Assembly (NCBI RefSeq): GCF_900129505.1
Contig: NZ_LT670818.1
Coordinates: forward strand, 5,117,001 to 5,181,000
Direction: 5' to 3'
Origin: Bradyrhizobium erythrophlei
Lineage (GTDB): Bacteria; Pseudomonadota; Alphaproteobacteria; Rhizobiales; Xanthobacteraceae
DNA: 64,000 nucleotides
Below, one piece after another: positions 55,980 through 64,000 of the stretch. The notes beneath the pieces are model-generated. The model had not been told where the DNA came from. It was given only the letters and a program-made list of their open reading frames with translations, and ran no database searches. Each line of letters opens with the position of its first letter. Position 1 is the first letter of the stretch. Made by a program: the position numbers and the translations under genes.

Positions 55980-57430
55980 CCTTCCAGTCCGAGCTCTTTG
56001 GTCAGTTCGCCGATACGGCGCAGATTATCACTGTTTCCGGCAAGCGCATTGCGGGCATTGGCGGCCGCGGTCAGCGCCTTGTCACGCTCCCCTAGCACAG
56101 AATAGGCCTTGATCAGGCGGAGCCAGCCATCGACATCGGAACCGTTTTCGGCCATGCGCTGGGCAAGCCGCGCAACCATACCCTCTATCATGATGTTGCG
56201 CTCGGTCGGCGCCATCTGCGCGGCGGCGGCGACCTGGTTCGCGTCCGGCCCCACCGGCGCGACGGCGATCGCCGACGGCGCCGGGCCGGCGCCGGCCGGA
56301 CCGGCCGCGCCCGGACCGGAAGCGACCTCGGCCTCGAGCCCCTGAAGACCCTGGTCGAGCCGCTGCAGCGCCTCCTGGTCGCTGGCCAGCGCCGCATGCG
56401 CATCGGCAATGGCCGCCTTGACCTTTTCGGTCCTTCCCAGCACCCGATAGGAGCGCACGAGCTGGATCCAGCCCGGCACGTCGGATCCGTCGTTCTTCAG
56501 GCGTTCGGCCAGACGCGCGACCATCGCCTCGATGGCGTCGCCATTGTGCTCGGGTGGCGCGACCGCCGCCGCTGCGGCCGGCGCCGCGAACGACGGCCCC
56601 TTCTCGTCCACCCGCGCCAGCGCAGCCCTGACCATCGGCAGCCACTCCGCGCCCTCACGGGCGCTCGAGATCAGGGCGGTCCATCGCTTCGCCGCCTCGT
56701 CGCGGCGGCCTTCCTGCTTGGCGCTGAGCCCGAGATAATACTGCGCCATCACATCTTCGGGATCGGCGGCGTTGGCGCGCTCGAACAGGCCCTTGGCCTC
56801 CGGGGTGACCGCGCCATTGGAGGCCACGACGATGGCTTCGCCGAGATCCCCAAGCCGCGCAGCATCCGGGCCGAAGATCTCCAGCGCGTTGCGCCCCGCC
56901 CTGACGCCGTCGTCGAAGCGTCCGAGACGGAGATAGACCGGCGCCAGCAACTCCCAGCCGCGCCCGTTCTCGGGATTGGCTTCAAGATACTTCTCGACCT
57001 CGGCGACGGTCTGCTCGATCCCTTCGGGAAGCTGCTTTCCGCTGGCCTCCGCATTCATCGAGACGGGCACCAGGTTCGGCGATCCCAGCGAAAGATAGAC
57101 AAGGCCTGCGCCGAGCGGCAGCACAATGATCGCGGCGGCGAGCGTCGCCCAGCGGTTGCGGAGGGCCGGAGCAGGCGCAGCGACGGTGCTTACGACCTTG
57201 GCGGCCTCCGCGGCGACGATCAGGCGGCGCGAGACCTCGATCCGCGCAGCTTCGGCCTCCACGCCGCCGATCAGGCTGGCGGCCTCGTCGCGATCGATCT
57301 CGTCGAGCTGGTCGCGATAGACCGCGACATCGCTTCCCGAACGGACGGACTTCTGACGGCGTGCGAGCGGCCACCAGACAGCGGCCACCGCGCCAAGCGT
57401 CATCACTGCAAGGATCGGCCAGAGGATCAT
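55976..57430 (-). CDS. ccmI: CcmI/CycH, apocytochrome c chaperone with TPRs
   Basis: 484 residues. Two N-terminal membrane helices ([41 protein letters not shown]) flank a cytoplasmic loop with [13 protein letters not shown], followed by TPR units ([39 protein letters not shown]). The C-terminal domain from about 285 contains two near-repeat blocks ([34 protein letters not shown] and [34 protein letters not shown]) that bind apocytochrome. First gene of the leftward ccm operon. Confidence 0.93.
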   Translation of the reverse strand: MILWPILAVMTLGAVAAVWWPLARRQKSVRSGSDVAVYRDQLDEIDRDEAASLIGGVEAEAARIEVSRRLIVAAEAAKVVSTVAAPAPALRNRWATLAAAIIVLPLGAGLVYLSLGSPNLVPVSMNAEASGKQLPEGIEQTVAEVEKYLEANPENGRGWELLAPVYLRLGRFDDGVRAGRNALEIFGPDAARLGDLGEAIVVASNGAVTPEAKGLFERANAADPEDVMAQYYLGLSAKQEGRRDEAAKRWTALISSAREGAEWLPMVRAALARVDEKGPSFAAPAAAAAVAPPEHNGDAIEAMVARLAERLKNDGSDVPGWIQLVRSYRVLGRTEKVKAAIADAHAALASDQEALQRLDQGLQGLEAEVASGPGAAGPAGAGPAPSAIAVAPVGPDANQVAAAAQMAPTERNIMIEGMVARLAQRMAENGSDVDGWLRLIKAYSVLGERDKALTAAANARNALAGNSDNLRRIGELTKELGLEG

Positions 57431-57593
57431 CTAGTCACTTTACCCAGTGCTGCCCAAGCAGCCTTGTTTGCCAACGCGGATACCAACCAGATGATTTATT
57501 CCAGCTAGGAATAGCGAGGAGCTAGTCAATGCAGCGAATTCGTTACGCATCTGTTGCGCAACTCATTTCTGTTCACAGCACCTAAGCTCACCT

Positions 57594-57627
57594 TAAAAAA
57601 CGGGCCGCGGACGGGCCTTGCGGCCCG
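57594..57627 (-). terminator. Rho-independent terminator (minus strand)
   Basis: Perfect 8-bp stem CGGGCCGC / GCGGCCCG (57601-57608 and 57620-57627), with an A6 run at 57595-57600 that becomes a U-run on minus-strand RNA. The sequence to its right on that strand looks like the decayed end of a small protein (QSKLAQELVKSDKAAQARKAYAD). It would stop leftward transcription short of ccmI. Confidence 0.7.
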
Positions 57628-57799
57628 AGTCAACAGGGAGCAATTGCCCGATGTCGGGCATCTTCTTTCTAATCCGCGTACGCCTTGCGTGCTTGTGCTG
57701 CCTTGTCGCTCTTAACCAGTTCTTGCGCCAATTTACTCTGCCAAAGCCGAAATAGCACCTTCCCGCAGATCGTTGCAGGATTAGATCCAGGCCCGTGGC

Positions 57800-58104
57800 A
57801 ATTGCGCCACTTATGCCGCCACCAAGGCGGCGATACGCTCCTTCGCTCGGGCTTGGGCTATGGAGCTCAAGGATCGAGGTATCCGTGTTAACGCTCTTTC
57901 GCCGGGAACTGTCGACACGCCGATCCAGTTCGGGAGCAAGGAAAAGGCAGACGACGCCAAGGCATTCTTCTCTGGATAACGCCCCTCGGTCGTATCGGCA
58001 GGTCCGAAGAGACGGCATCGGCCATTTTATTCCTCGCTTCGGACGCGAGTAGTTATTCTGCTGGGTTCGATTGGGTGGCGGTTGGCGGCATCGCGCAGGT
58101 TTGA
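57800..58104 (+). pseudogene. SDR-family oxidoreductase C-terminal remnant
   Basis: Reads TYAATKAAIRSFARAWAMELKDRGIRVNALSPGTVDTPIQ, with the catalytic YxxxK, then a stop at 57977. After a frame change it gives GRIGRSEETASAILFLASDASSYSAGFDWVAVGGIAQV. The N-terminal cofactor half is missing. Confidence 0.8.
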
Positions 58105-58300
58105 GTTAGGAGGTTCGGCCCGCCGGCATTGCGCAATCTCCGCGAAGTCCGAGCAATACAGCAACAGACGGCATCCTCTAGCTCGATTACCGTGCCGGTT
58201 GGGTAGCTTCGCTCCTACCGTTGGCCCGAATAGCATGGCGGGGAGTATGCGCGAGTATTAGCGAGGTTGAACCTGCATCGATTCCAGCTCCAGGTGCACC
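58105..58300. promoter_or_regulatory. Upstream region of hemA
   Basis: 196 bp between the SDR remnant and hemA. No FNR/FixK-type TTGAT-N4-ATCAA box was found, nor any strong ribosome binding site, only CAGGTG close to the start. Confidence 0.35.
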
Positions 58301-59587
58301 ATGAATTATGACGCGTATTTCTGCCAGCGACTCGATGAACTGCGTAAGGAAGGTCGGTACAGAGTCTTCGCCGATCTGGAACGCAAGGTAGGCAGGTTTC
58401 CTCGCGCAACACTCCGTTCCGCCTTCGGGAAAAAGGAGGTGACGGTCTGGTGTTCTAACGACTATCTCGGAATGGGACAGCATCCAGTCGTGCTGGCAGC
58501 TATGCACAAAGCACTCGACAGCTGCGGGGCGGGTGCCGGCGGTACACGCAATATATCGGGCACCAATCACTACCATGTCCTCCTCGAACGCGATCTGGCC
58601 GACCTTCACCAGAAAGAGGCAGCACTTCTGTTTACTTCAGGCTATGTCTCGAACTGGGCTGCGCTTGGCACGCTCGCGTCGTGCATCCCGGGTTGCGTCG
58701 TGTTTTCTGACCAACTGAATCATGCTTCTATGATCGAAGGCATTCGAGGTAGCCGTGCTTCGGTTAGGATCTTCGCACATAATGATCTCTCGGATCTTGC
58801 GCGTAAACTCGCTGAGGTCGACGCTGATGCGCCCAAGCTGGTAGCGTTTGAATCGGTCTATTCCATGGACGGGGATATCGCACCGATCGCGGAGCTATGT
58901 GATGTTGCCGAAGCATATGGGGCCATGACCTATTTAGACGAGGTGCATGCTGTAGGTCTTTATGGATCGCATGGTGGTGGCGTGGCTGCGCAACAGGGTT
59001 TGAGCAATCGGCTGACTGTGATTGAAGGCACGCTGGCTAAGGGCTTTGGGGTCGTCGGCGGCTATATCGCAGGTTCGGCAGCATTGTGCGACTTTGTGCG
59101 TAGCTATTCGTCGGGCTTCATTTTTACGACGGCTCTGCCGCCACACGTCGCGGCTGGCGCGCTGGCGAGCGTGCGCTATCTCAAATCAAGTTCGACGGAG
59201 CGGGAAGCCATGCACAGCCGAGTCGCCTCGCTCAGGAATCGACTCGATGACGTTGGCGTGCCGCATCTGCGAAATCCCAGTCACATTGTGCCGGTAATGG
59301 TAGGAAACTCCGACCTCTGCAGGCAGATCAGCGATGTCCTGCTGAATGAATATGATATCTACATTCAACCCATAAACTACCCAACGGTCCCGCGCGGAAC
59401 AGAGCGACTTCGTATCACCGCGTCACCTTTTCACTCCGAGGCGGATATCGAACACCTAACTACTGCGCTCGCCGAAATCTGGTCGAACCCTTGGTCGAGT
59501 ATTTCTCGTTTCGCGACGTTCCTGGCACAGGGTCGTGTAGAGAGAGGGCAGCGTTTCGCAGCGTCGGCCTTCCAACGCCTCAGGTAG
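58301..59587 (+). CDS. hemA: HemA, 5-aminolevulinate synthase
   Basis: 428 residues. It condenses glycine and succinyl-CoA to 5-aminolevulinate, the first step of haem synthesis in alphaproteobacteria. [28 protein letters not shown] and [12 protein letters not shown] are typical ALAS starts. [52 protein letters not shown] and the PLP-lysine Lys247 in [12 protein letters not shown] are all present. It lies upstream of ccmC in the same direction, so haem supply and haem export to cytochrome c are linked. The proteobacterial genome probably has another copy. Confidence 0.95.
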   Translation: MNYDAYFCQRLDELRKEGRYRVFADLERKVGRFPRATLRSAFGKKEVTVWCSNDYLGMGQHPVVLAAMHKALDSCGAGAGGTRNISGTNHYHVLLERDLADLHQKEAALLFTSGYVSNWAALGTLASCIPGCVVFSDQLNHASMIEGIRGSRASVRIFAHNDLSDLARKLAEVDADAPKLVAFESVYSMDGDIAPIAELCDVAEAYGAMTYLDEVHAVGLYGSHGGGVAAQQGLSNRLTVIEGTLAKGFGVVGGYIAGSAALCDFVRSYSSGFIFTTALPPHVAAGALASVRYLKSSSTEREAMHSRVASLRNRLDDVGVPHLRNPSHIVPVMVGNSDLCRQISDVLLNEYDIYIQPINYPTVPRGTERLRITASPFHSEADIEHLTTALAEIWSNPWSSISRFATFLAQGRVERGQRFAASAFQRLR

Positions 59588-59727
59588 CGGAAACAATCGA
59601 TGTCAGTTGAACCATGGGCGGCTTGTTGGAAAGTTTTCTCCAACATTGTTTCGAGTCTATCAACGCTATCCAGCAAGAGCGGGAGGCAGCGAAGGTCCGT
59701 GGCGGTTGCGACTGGTGTTGGGGAGCC

Positions 59728-60495
59728 ATGACGCTAATCGACTTTGCCAATCCGACTAGGTTCCTGTCGCTGACGGCGCGGCTGTTGCCCTTTCTCGCGG
59801 CGGCAACCACTATCCTACTCATGGTCGGCCTCTATCTGTCGGCGGCCGCACCGGACGATTACCAGCAGGGCGCGACTGTCAAAATCATGTTCGTCCACGT
59901 GCCGAACGCATGGCTGTCGATGTTCGTCTGGGCTGTGATGAGCACATCCGCACTCGGCACCCTGGTGTGGCGGCATCCGCTCGCTGACGTCGCCGCCAAG
60001 GCCGCAGCGCCCATCGGCGCCAGTTTCACCTTTATCGCGCTCGTTACCGGCTCTCTGTGGGGCCGGCCAATGTGGGGCACCTATTGGGAATGGGATGCGC
60101 GGCTGACCTCTGTGCCGATCCTGCTCCTGATGTATCTGGGCCTGATGGCGCTGTGGCGAGCGGTGGAAAGTCCCTCGCGCGCCGCACGTGCTGCCGCGGT
60201 GCTGACCCTGGCCGGCGCGATCAATCTTCCCATCATCAAATTCTCGGTCGACTGGTGGAACACGTTGCATCAGCCGGCCTCGGTGCTTCGGATGGGTGGA
60301 CCGACACTCGATCGCACCTTCCTGATCCCGTTGTTGGTGATGGCCAGCGGCTTCACGCTGCTGTTCGTCACGCTGCACGTGGCCGCGATGCGCAACGAAA
60401 TCCTGCGGCGGCGTGTGCGCACCCTTCAAATGATGCAGGCATGCTCCTCGTCAAGCGACGTGAGCGCGGCTTCGCCTGCCTCGCAACCGGCATAA
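59728..60495 (+). CDS. ccmC: CcmC/CycZ, haem handling protein
   Basis: 255 residues with six membrane helices. The WWD-type motif WGRPMWGTYWEWDARLTS, and haem-ligand histidines in FVHVPNAWLSM and NTLHQPASVL, are as in CcmC. It loads haem on CcmE. The start at 59728 with GGGAG upstream is preferred; the open frame begins at 59614 with non-homologous sequence. No ccmA or ccmB precedes it; hemA occupies that position. Confidence 0.93.
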   Translation: MTLIDFANPTRFLSLTARLLPFLAAATTILLMVGLYLSAAAPDDYQQGATVKIMFVHVPNAWLSMFVWAVMSTSALGTLVWRHPLADVAAKAAAPIGASFTFIALVTGSLWGRPMWGTYWEWDARLTSVPILLLMYLGLMALWRAVESPSRAARAAAVLTLAGAINLPIIKFSVDWWNTLHQPASVLRMGGPTLDRTFLIPLLVMASGFTLLFVTLHVAAMRNEILRRRVRTLQMMQACSSSSDVSAASPASQPA

Positions 60496-60501
60496 CGCTC
60501 C

Positions 60502-60678
60502 ATGTCGCTCGGACCCTACGCCTCCTTTATCGTGACCTCCTACCTAGCGGCTGCATTGGTAGTGGCGGTGCTGACCGCCTGGATTGCGATCGACTACCTC
60601 AACCAGAAGCGTCGCCTGCGTGAGCTCGAGGACAGCGGGGTAGTCCGGCGCTGCGGGCGCCGCGCGACGGAGCCGTAG
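60502..60678 (+). CDS. ccmD: CcmD/CycX, small haem exporter subunit
   Basis: 58 residues: [21 protein letters not shown], one membrane helix, then [19 protein letters not shown] and a short basic tail. Classic CcmD layout. It helps release holo-CcmE from CcmABC. It lies six bases after ccmC, and its TAG is followed directly by the ccmG ATG. Confidence 0.9.
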   Translation: MSLGPYASFIVTSYLAAALVVAVLTAWIAIDYLNQKRRLRELEDSGVVRRCGRRATEP

Positions 60679-61302
60679 ATGACCGGACAGGTGACATCCA
60701 AAGCAAGCCCGCAGCGCCGCTCATGGCTGATGGTGCTGCCGGTGATCGTTTTTCTCGCGCTGGCCGCTTTGTTTTGGCTCCGGCTTGGCGATGGCGATCC
60801 CTCGCGGATTCCCTCCGCCTTGATCGGACATCCCGCGCCTCAGACGTCGTTGCCGCCACTGCAGGGCTTGCTCAGCGACGGCGCCCAAGTGCCGGGGCTG
60901 GATCCGGCAAAATTCGAGGGCAAGGTCAGCGTCGTCAATGTCTGGGCGTCCTGGTGCGTGCCCTGCCATGACGAGGCGCCCCTACTGACCGAGCTTGCCA
61001 AGGACAACCGACTACAGTTGATCGGCATCAACTACAAGGACGCTCCCGACAACGCTCGGCGCTTCCTCAGCCGCTATGGCAACCCGTTTGCCTCGGTCGG
61101 CGTCGACGGCAACGGCCGCGCGGCGATCGAATGGGGTGTCTATGGCGTGCCGGAAACGTTTATCGTCGGCCGCAATGGCGAGATCACCTACAAACTGGTC
61201 GGCCCAATCACGCCGGACAACATAGACAGTGCGCTCATGGCCGAGATCGACAAAGCGGTCAATGCAGCTTCGATCTCGCGAAAACTCTGGTCAGCTGATT
61301 AG
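60679..61302 (+). CDS. ccmG: CcmG/CycY, thiol:disulfide oxidoreductase (DsbE)
   Basis: 207 residues. An N-terminal membrane anchor (LMVLPVIVFLALAALFWLRL), a periplasmic thioredoxin fold with WASWCVPCHDEAP (Cys93, Cys96) and the cis-Pro segment VYGVPETFIVGRNGEITYK. Reduces CcmH or apocytochrome c. No gap from ccmD. Confidence 0.93.
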   Translation: MTGQVTSKASPQRRSWLMVLPVIVFLALAALFWLRLGDGDPSRIPSALIGHPAPQTSLPPLQGLLSDGAQVPGLDPAKFEGKVSVVNVWASWCVPCHDEAPLLTELAKDNRLQLIGINYKDAPDNARRFLSRYGNPFASVGVDGNGRAAIEWGVYGVPETFIVGRNGEITYKLVGPITPDNIDSALMAEIDKAVNAASISRKLWSAD

Positions 61303-61461
61303 GCGCCAGGTTCTGTCCTAATTAGGACACTCGCTCTGACACATTAGGACGCTCCATTAGAGTGTACGCCTTTGGTCGCTGGCCTCGTGGCATCGTTGGC
61401 GCAAACTCCCGCTAGGTGGTAAGCTGAAGCCTCACGATGTGATCGCCAGGAGGGCCTAGCT
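61303..61461. other. Spacer with ATTAGGAC direct repeats
   Basis: ATTAGGAC(A/G)CTC occurs at 61321 and 61343, and ATTAGGACGCTAA again at 61662, after the small exported gene. The repeats are close together but too few for a function to be proposed. An AGGAGGGCC ribosome binding site precedes 61462. Confidence 0.4.
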
Positions 61462-61674
61462 ATGAATCACTTTGCAATCCCATCCATCGCCCTCGTACTC
61501 CTACTCTGGGTCGCACCAGCTTCCGCCCATGGCTGTCATCACGGTCGGCAATATACCGCTAAAGAGGGCTGGCATAGACATGGAACGCAGTGCGAGCTGC
61601 GCCACGGAATCGGGGTCAAGCACAAGGCGGCGCGGCAAGCCGCCGACACTCGTGACAGGGAATTAGGACGCTAA
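61462..61674 (+). CDS. Small exported His/Cys-containing protein
   Basis: 70 residues. Signal peptide (IALVLLLWVAPASAHG) and a mature part of about 47 residues rich in His (GCHHGRQYTAKEGWHRHGTQCELRHG) with two Cys. This matches small periplasmic proteins widespread in Bradyrhizobium, with no known function; metal binding is possible. AGGAGG is upstream. Confidence 0.65.
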   Translation: MNHFAIPSIALVLLLWVAPASAHGCHHGRQYTAKEGWHRHGTQCELRHGIGVKHKAARQAADTRDRELGR

Positions 61675-61771
61675 TCTGTTCAGGGGCTCTTTGTGGAGAG
61701 ATTCATAAACCTGAATGACATCCTCTCGCTCCTCCGGTTTCAGATATTCCGCCTCTCGCACCTCAAGTTTG

Positions 61772-62026
61772 TTAGGTTGGCTCCCCCGATTTTTCCTCCT
61801 CGAAGGTAACAGCGGTGGCCGCGACCGCCGACAGCCTCACCGTCCGGCCCTCGATATCAGCGACCAGTCCTAGGTCAATATGGTGATGATGCCCCTTGTG
61901 CCGTCCTTCGCCGCTGTCGGCCTTGGCCAGCCTGATCCTGCCCGCTATTATGCGATCCACAATTCCGATGTGAACACCATCGGCTCCGACCACCTCCATA
62001 TTCTTCTTGATCCGACTTTTCGTCAT
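61772..62026 (-). CDS. DUF2171 domain protein
   Basis: 84 residues from ATG 62026. KKNMEVVGADGVHIGIVDRIIAGRIRLAKADSGEGRHKGHHHHIDLGLVADIEGRTVRLSA is the DUF2171 pattern, a PRC-barrel-like small protein with a conserved HKGHHH metal-like motif. AGAAGAG upstream supports the start. Functions of DUF2171 proteins are not established. The open frame extends to 62086 without similarity. Confidence 0.8.
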   Translation of the reverse strand: MTKSRIKKNMEVVGADGVHIGIVDRIIAGRIRLAKADSGEGRHKGHHHHIDLGLVADIEGRTVRLSAVAATAVTFEEEKSGEPT

Positions 62027-62082
62027 GTCTCTTCTCTTCGTCTCAGAGTTTGTGCTTTGCAGAACTTCCTCGAGCCGTTTTA

Positions 62083-62245
62083 TCATAGTTCAATCCGCGC
62101 TTCCTGATCGGCAATACGCTGCGCCACCAGATCATCGTCTGCAGCACCGGAGTAGGCGGCCGGCTGCCCGATCAGCTCGACGGTTTTCCCTTGCGACAGC
62201 GATCTGGTCGTCGATGTCGGCAGTATCGGCGATGATGTCGGGCAT
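62083..62245 (-). pseudogene. Small coiled-coil protein gene with frameshift
   Basis: ATG 62245 (AGAGGAG upstream) reads MPDIIADTADIDDQIAVARENR in one frame. After a single-base loss near 62180 the other frame gives ELIGQPAAYSGAADDDLVAQRIADQEARIEL, stopping at 62083. The two halves join into a 53-residue heptad-like protein of a type common in rhizobia (LMEQAAAYSGAADEELAAQR). Its good binding site suggests recent loss or a sequencing slip. Confidence 0.55.
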
Positions 62246-62505
62246 GAACACTCCTCTTTGAGCTCGACCGGCGGTGCAAAGATAAATGCGGCCGGCCGAA
62301 TATCGACCGGCCGCAGCGAACCGGTCTGGGGGCGGGAGGAAACACCGGGCGCCCGTAAAACTACTCGGCGAGCCCGATCGACGCTTTCTCGATATTGCCG
62401 CAACTAGAGTTCATTTGCGGCAATTCGGAGAGGTGCATTCGCCCTTGCGCTCTCCATATATGTATACTTGTGCCGGCGGCGACATCAGCCGGTTTTGCAC
62501 TACCA
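62246..62505. other. Intergenic region
   Basis: 260 bp, no gene supported. Confidence 0.3.
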
Positions 62506-62772
62506 CTAGAATCGCAGGTATCGCGCGCCGGTCATCTCGAGCCACAGACCGCGCGGCGTATCAACCGCTCTCATCAGGTCGCTCTCGCAGTCTGCACACT
62601 TCAAGACCGCACCCATCGGAGATGCATGCAAGGTCAGGGATCCCACGCCGCTCACGCAATCGCATGAATCGCATCGAATCTTCGCGAGTGTGATATCGGG
62701 AATGAAGATCCGCTGCAGGAGACTTGCCGCGACATTGCCCTCGAGCAAAAGATCGGAGACGTTATTAGCCAT
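62506..62772 (-). CDS. DUF6510 zinc-ribbon-like protein
   Basis: 88 residues. IRCDSCDCVSGVGS and LKCADCESDLMRAV provide two Cys-x-x-Cys pairs, a zinc-ribbon arrangement, and GLWLEMTGARYLRF closes the family pattern of DUF6510. Members accompany FAD-dependent reductases and molybdopterin oxidoreductases, as here. Five bases separate its start from the reductase stop, so the three genes form one operon. Confidence 0.8.
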   Translation of the reverse strand: MANNVSDLLLEGNVAASLLQRIFIPDITLAKIRCDSCDCVSGVGSLTLHASPMGAVLKCADCESDLMRAVDTPRGLWLEMTGARYLRF

Positions 62773-62777
62773 GGTAT

Positions 62778-63539
62778 CTATCCTCCTGATGGACCGAATC
62801 GCTCTGTCTTGATGCTGAGAGGGTCAAATCCTATTTCTACAAGAAGACTGGCAGCGGTCTCGACGAAGGTGGTGGGACCGCAAACATAGATCGTCGGGTT
62901 ATCTGCGGGTGGAAACCAGTTTGCTGCAAGCAAGCCTTTATTGATTCTTCCCCGGTGGCCCCTCCAGTCCTTGGGTTGCTGGCGGGTAAGCGCGTAAACA
63001 AGGCGAAAGCTGGAATCACGGCTTATCATCGCCTCGAGCTCGTCTCGGTAGACTATATCTTCCCAACTTCTAGCCGAGTAAATCAGTAAGGCCGGAGGGC
63101 GGCTTGGCAACCTGTCGCGGTGACGAAGCATCGACATCAACGGCGTAATACCCGTTCCACCAGCGAGAAGATAAACCGGCCTCCTTGCGGCGCCGGTCCA
63201 GACGAAATATCCACCGATAGGTCCCCGAAGCTCAAGTTGGTCGCCGACGCGTAGCTCATCAAGAAGATAGGGAGAAACCTCGCCATCTTTCATTCGCTCG
63301 ACGGTCAACGCAAGCAATTCGTCTTCAGGTGGAGAGGCGATGGAATAGCTGCGCTGCGCTTGATAGCCGTCCTCGGCTGTGAGCCTGATGTCGACGTGCT
63401 GGCCCGACAGGTGTCCTGGCCAGTTGGCTGGCTGCAGCATGAGACTCTTTACGCGGCTCGTTTCCGCCACGACGTCGCGCACCTGAGCCAATTGCCACTC
63501 AAGCCGTTTAGGTGGAGAAGCGGGATTAATCTCCGTCAT
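62778..63539 (-). CDS. FAD-binding ferredoxin reductase-type oxidoreductase
   Basis: About 253 residues from ATG 63539. FAD domain with AQRSYSIASPPED (RxYS motif) and GPIGGYFVW, then an NAD-binding domain with YLLAGGTGITPLMSMLR, LIYSARSWEDIVYRDEL and IYVCGPTTFVETAASLL. No [2Fe-2S] C-terminus. It resembles the reductases that pass electrons to molybdopterin partners. It overlaps the molybdopterin gene by 14 bases. The N-terminal extension in the open frame is not homologous. Confidence 0.87.
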   Translation of the reverse strand: MTEINPASPPKRLEWQLAQVRDVVAETSRVKSLMLQPANWPGHLSGQHVDIRLTAEDGYQAQRSYSIASPPEDELLALTVERMKDGEVSPYLLDELRVGDQLELRGPIGGYFVWTGAARRPVYLLAGGTGITPLMSMLRHRDRLPSRPPALLIYSARSWEDIVYRDELEAMISRDSSFRLVYALTRQQPKDWRGHRGRINKGLLAANWFPPADNPTIYVCGPTTFVETAASLLVEIGFDPLSIKTERFGPSGG

Positions 63540-64000
63540 ATCTCTGCTCTTTCCAGGGGTCGCCGTAGTTGTGATATCCCAGTGACTCCCAAAAGCCGCG
63601 CTCGTCCTTCGGCATAAATCGGATCCTGCGCACCCATTTCGCGCTCTTCCAGAAGTAAAGATGCGGCACCAACAGGCGAGCTGGCCCGCCGTGAGCGGGC
63701 GGGATCGGTAGGCAGTCATAACGCGTAACGATCATACCCTTGCCCCCGATCAGATCAGCAACAGGGACGTTCGTTGAATAGCCACCGTCGCAATGAGCCA
63801 TGACATAAGGTTCGGGAGGCTCCGAAAGTCCGGCTGCTTTGAACAGATCATCGAAGGTGACGCCCTGCCAAATCGTATCGAGCTTCGACCATTTCGTGAC
63901 GCAATGAATATCAGTCTTGACGGTAGTCTGCGGCAGCGCTTCGAATTCGGCCCAATTCCACACCCGGAGAAGAGAACCGCCAAGTTGAAGAGCCAAATTC
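63526..64000 (-). CDS. Sulfite oxidase-type molybdopterin oxidoreductase, partial (C-terminal portion)
   Basis: At least 156 residues are in the window and the gene continues past 64000. FEALPQTTVKTDIHCVTKWSKLDTIWQGVTFDDLFKAAGL carries the Cys ligand to molybdenum (HCVTKW). AHCDGGYSTNVPVADL, IPPAHGGPARLLVPHLYFWKSAKWVRRIRF is the Moco-binding core of the sulfite oxidase/YedY family. The start is outside the window. Its overlapping FAD reductase and DUF6510 protein suggest a cytosolic NAD(P)H-linked oxidoreductase. Confidence 0.85.
   Translation of the reverse strand, partial: NLALQLGGSLLRVWNWAEFEALPQTTVKTDIHCVTKWSKLDTIWQGVTFDDLFKAAGLSEPPEPYVMAHCDGGYSTNVPVADLIGGKGMIVTRYDCLPIPPAHGGPARLLVPHLYFWKSAKWVRRIRFMPKDERGFWESLGYHNYGDPWKEQRYDGD

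Noticed and set aside
57431..57530. Sigma-54 promoter upstream of ccmI on the minus strand
   Set aside because: A TGGCA...TGC-like string exists but the GG-to-GC spacing is 11, not 10.
57593..58018. 141-codon minus-strand gene
   Set aside because: It overlaps the SDR remnant on the other strand and includes the terminator hairpin; no similarity to a known protein.

Overview
The window looks like an accessory, island-type region of an alphaproteobacterium close to Bradyrhizobium. The pointers are a C4-pathway 5-aminolevulinate synthase, a ccmIEFH (cycHJKL-type) operon, several FixJ-type regulators, a DUF6894 protein, a mosaic palindromic repeat of a type I recall from Bradyrhizobium spacers, and high GC. 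It mixes intact catabolic and biosynthetic operons with many dead genes: an IS, integrase and tRNA scraps, and a rotted urt operon. The taxonomic call is inference; no rRNA is present.

Layout. (1) 0.1-9.8 kb: two TetR regulators, glutathione S-transferases, an SDR, an FAH-family hydrolase, a DehI-like protein, a complete-looking L-2-haloacid dehalogenase, an ActP/DUF485 acetate-type symporter pair and a divergent LysR regulator. Together they suggest uptake and detoxification or use of small, possibly halogenated, organic acids. (2) 9.9-18.8 kb: the most interesting locus. A TusA-like/radical SAM fusion converges on an acyl-CoA dehydrogenase-like and a leaderless PhnD-like protein. Divergent from those is a five-gene operon with 4-nt stop/start overlaps at every junction: nucleoside phosphorylase, TIGR04282-type transferase, GT-C membrane glycosyltransferase, radical SAM/SPASM enzyme and GT2. 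An exported methyltransferase lies tail to tail with it. This looks like a biosynthetic pathway for an unidentified sugar- or nucleoside-derived product.

(3) 18.8-31 kb: a DoxD-like membrane protein, an exported hypothetical, a tRNA-Glu 3' scar, a histidine-kinase pseudogene, a DUF417 / Cache-adenylate cyclase / UrtA-like / DUF417 cluster, an unusual array of ~37-bp degenerate repeats, a DUF5107 protein, an integrase stub and a cytochrome b561. (4) 31-49 kb: a 1839-residue kinase-like/ATPase/GAF/PAS/histidine kinase, a decayed urtBACDE operon in which only urtA is open, a soluble PAS histidine kinase and five response regulators. (5) 49-52.5 kb: an IS5-type element, a 6-oxocamphor-hydrolase-like crotonase, a broken molybdenum hydroxylase and a DUF6894 gene.

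(6) 53-61.3 kb: cytochrome c maturation and haem. ccmIEFH on the minus strand diverges from hemA-ccmCDG on the plus strand; ccmA and ccmB are absent. (7) 61.4-64 kb: small exported and DUF2171 proteins, then a DUF6510 zinc-ribbon / FAD reductase / molybdopterin oxidoreductase set running off the window edge.
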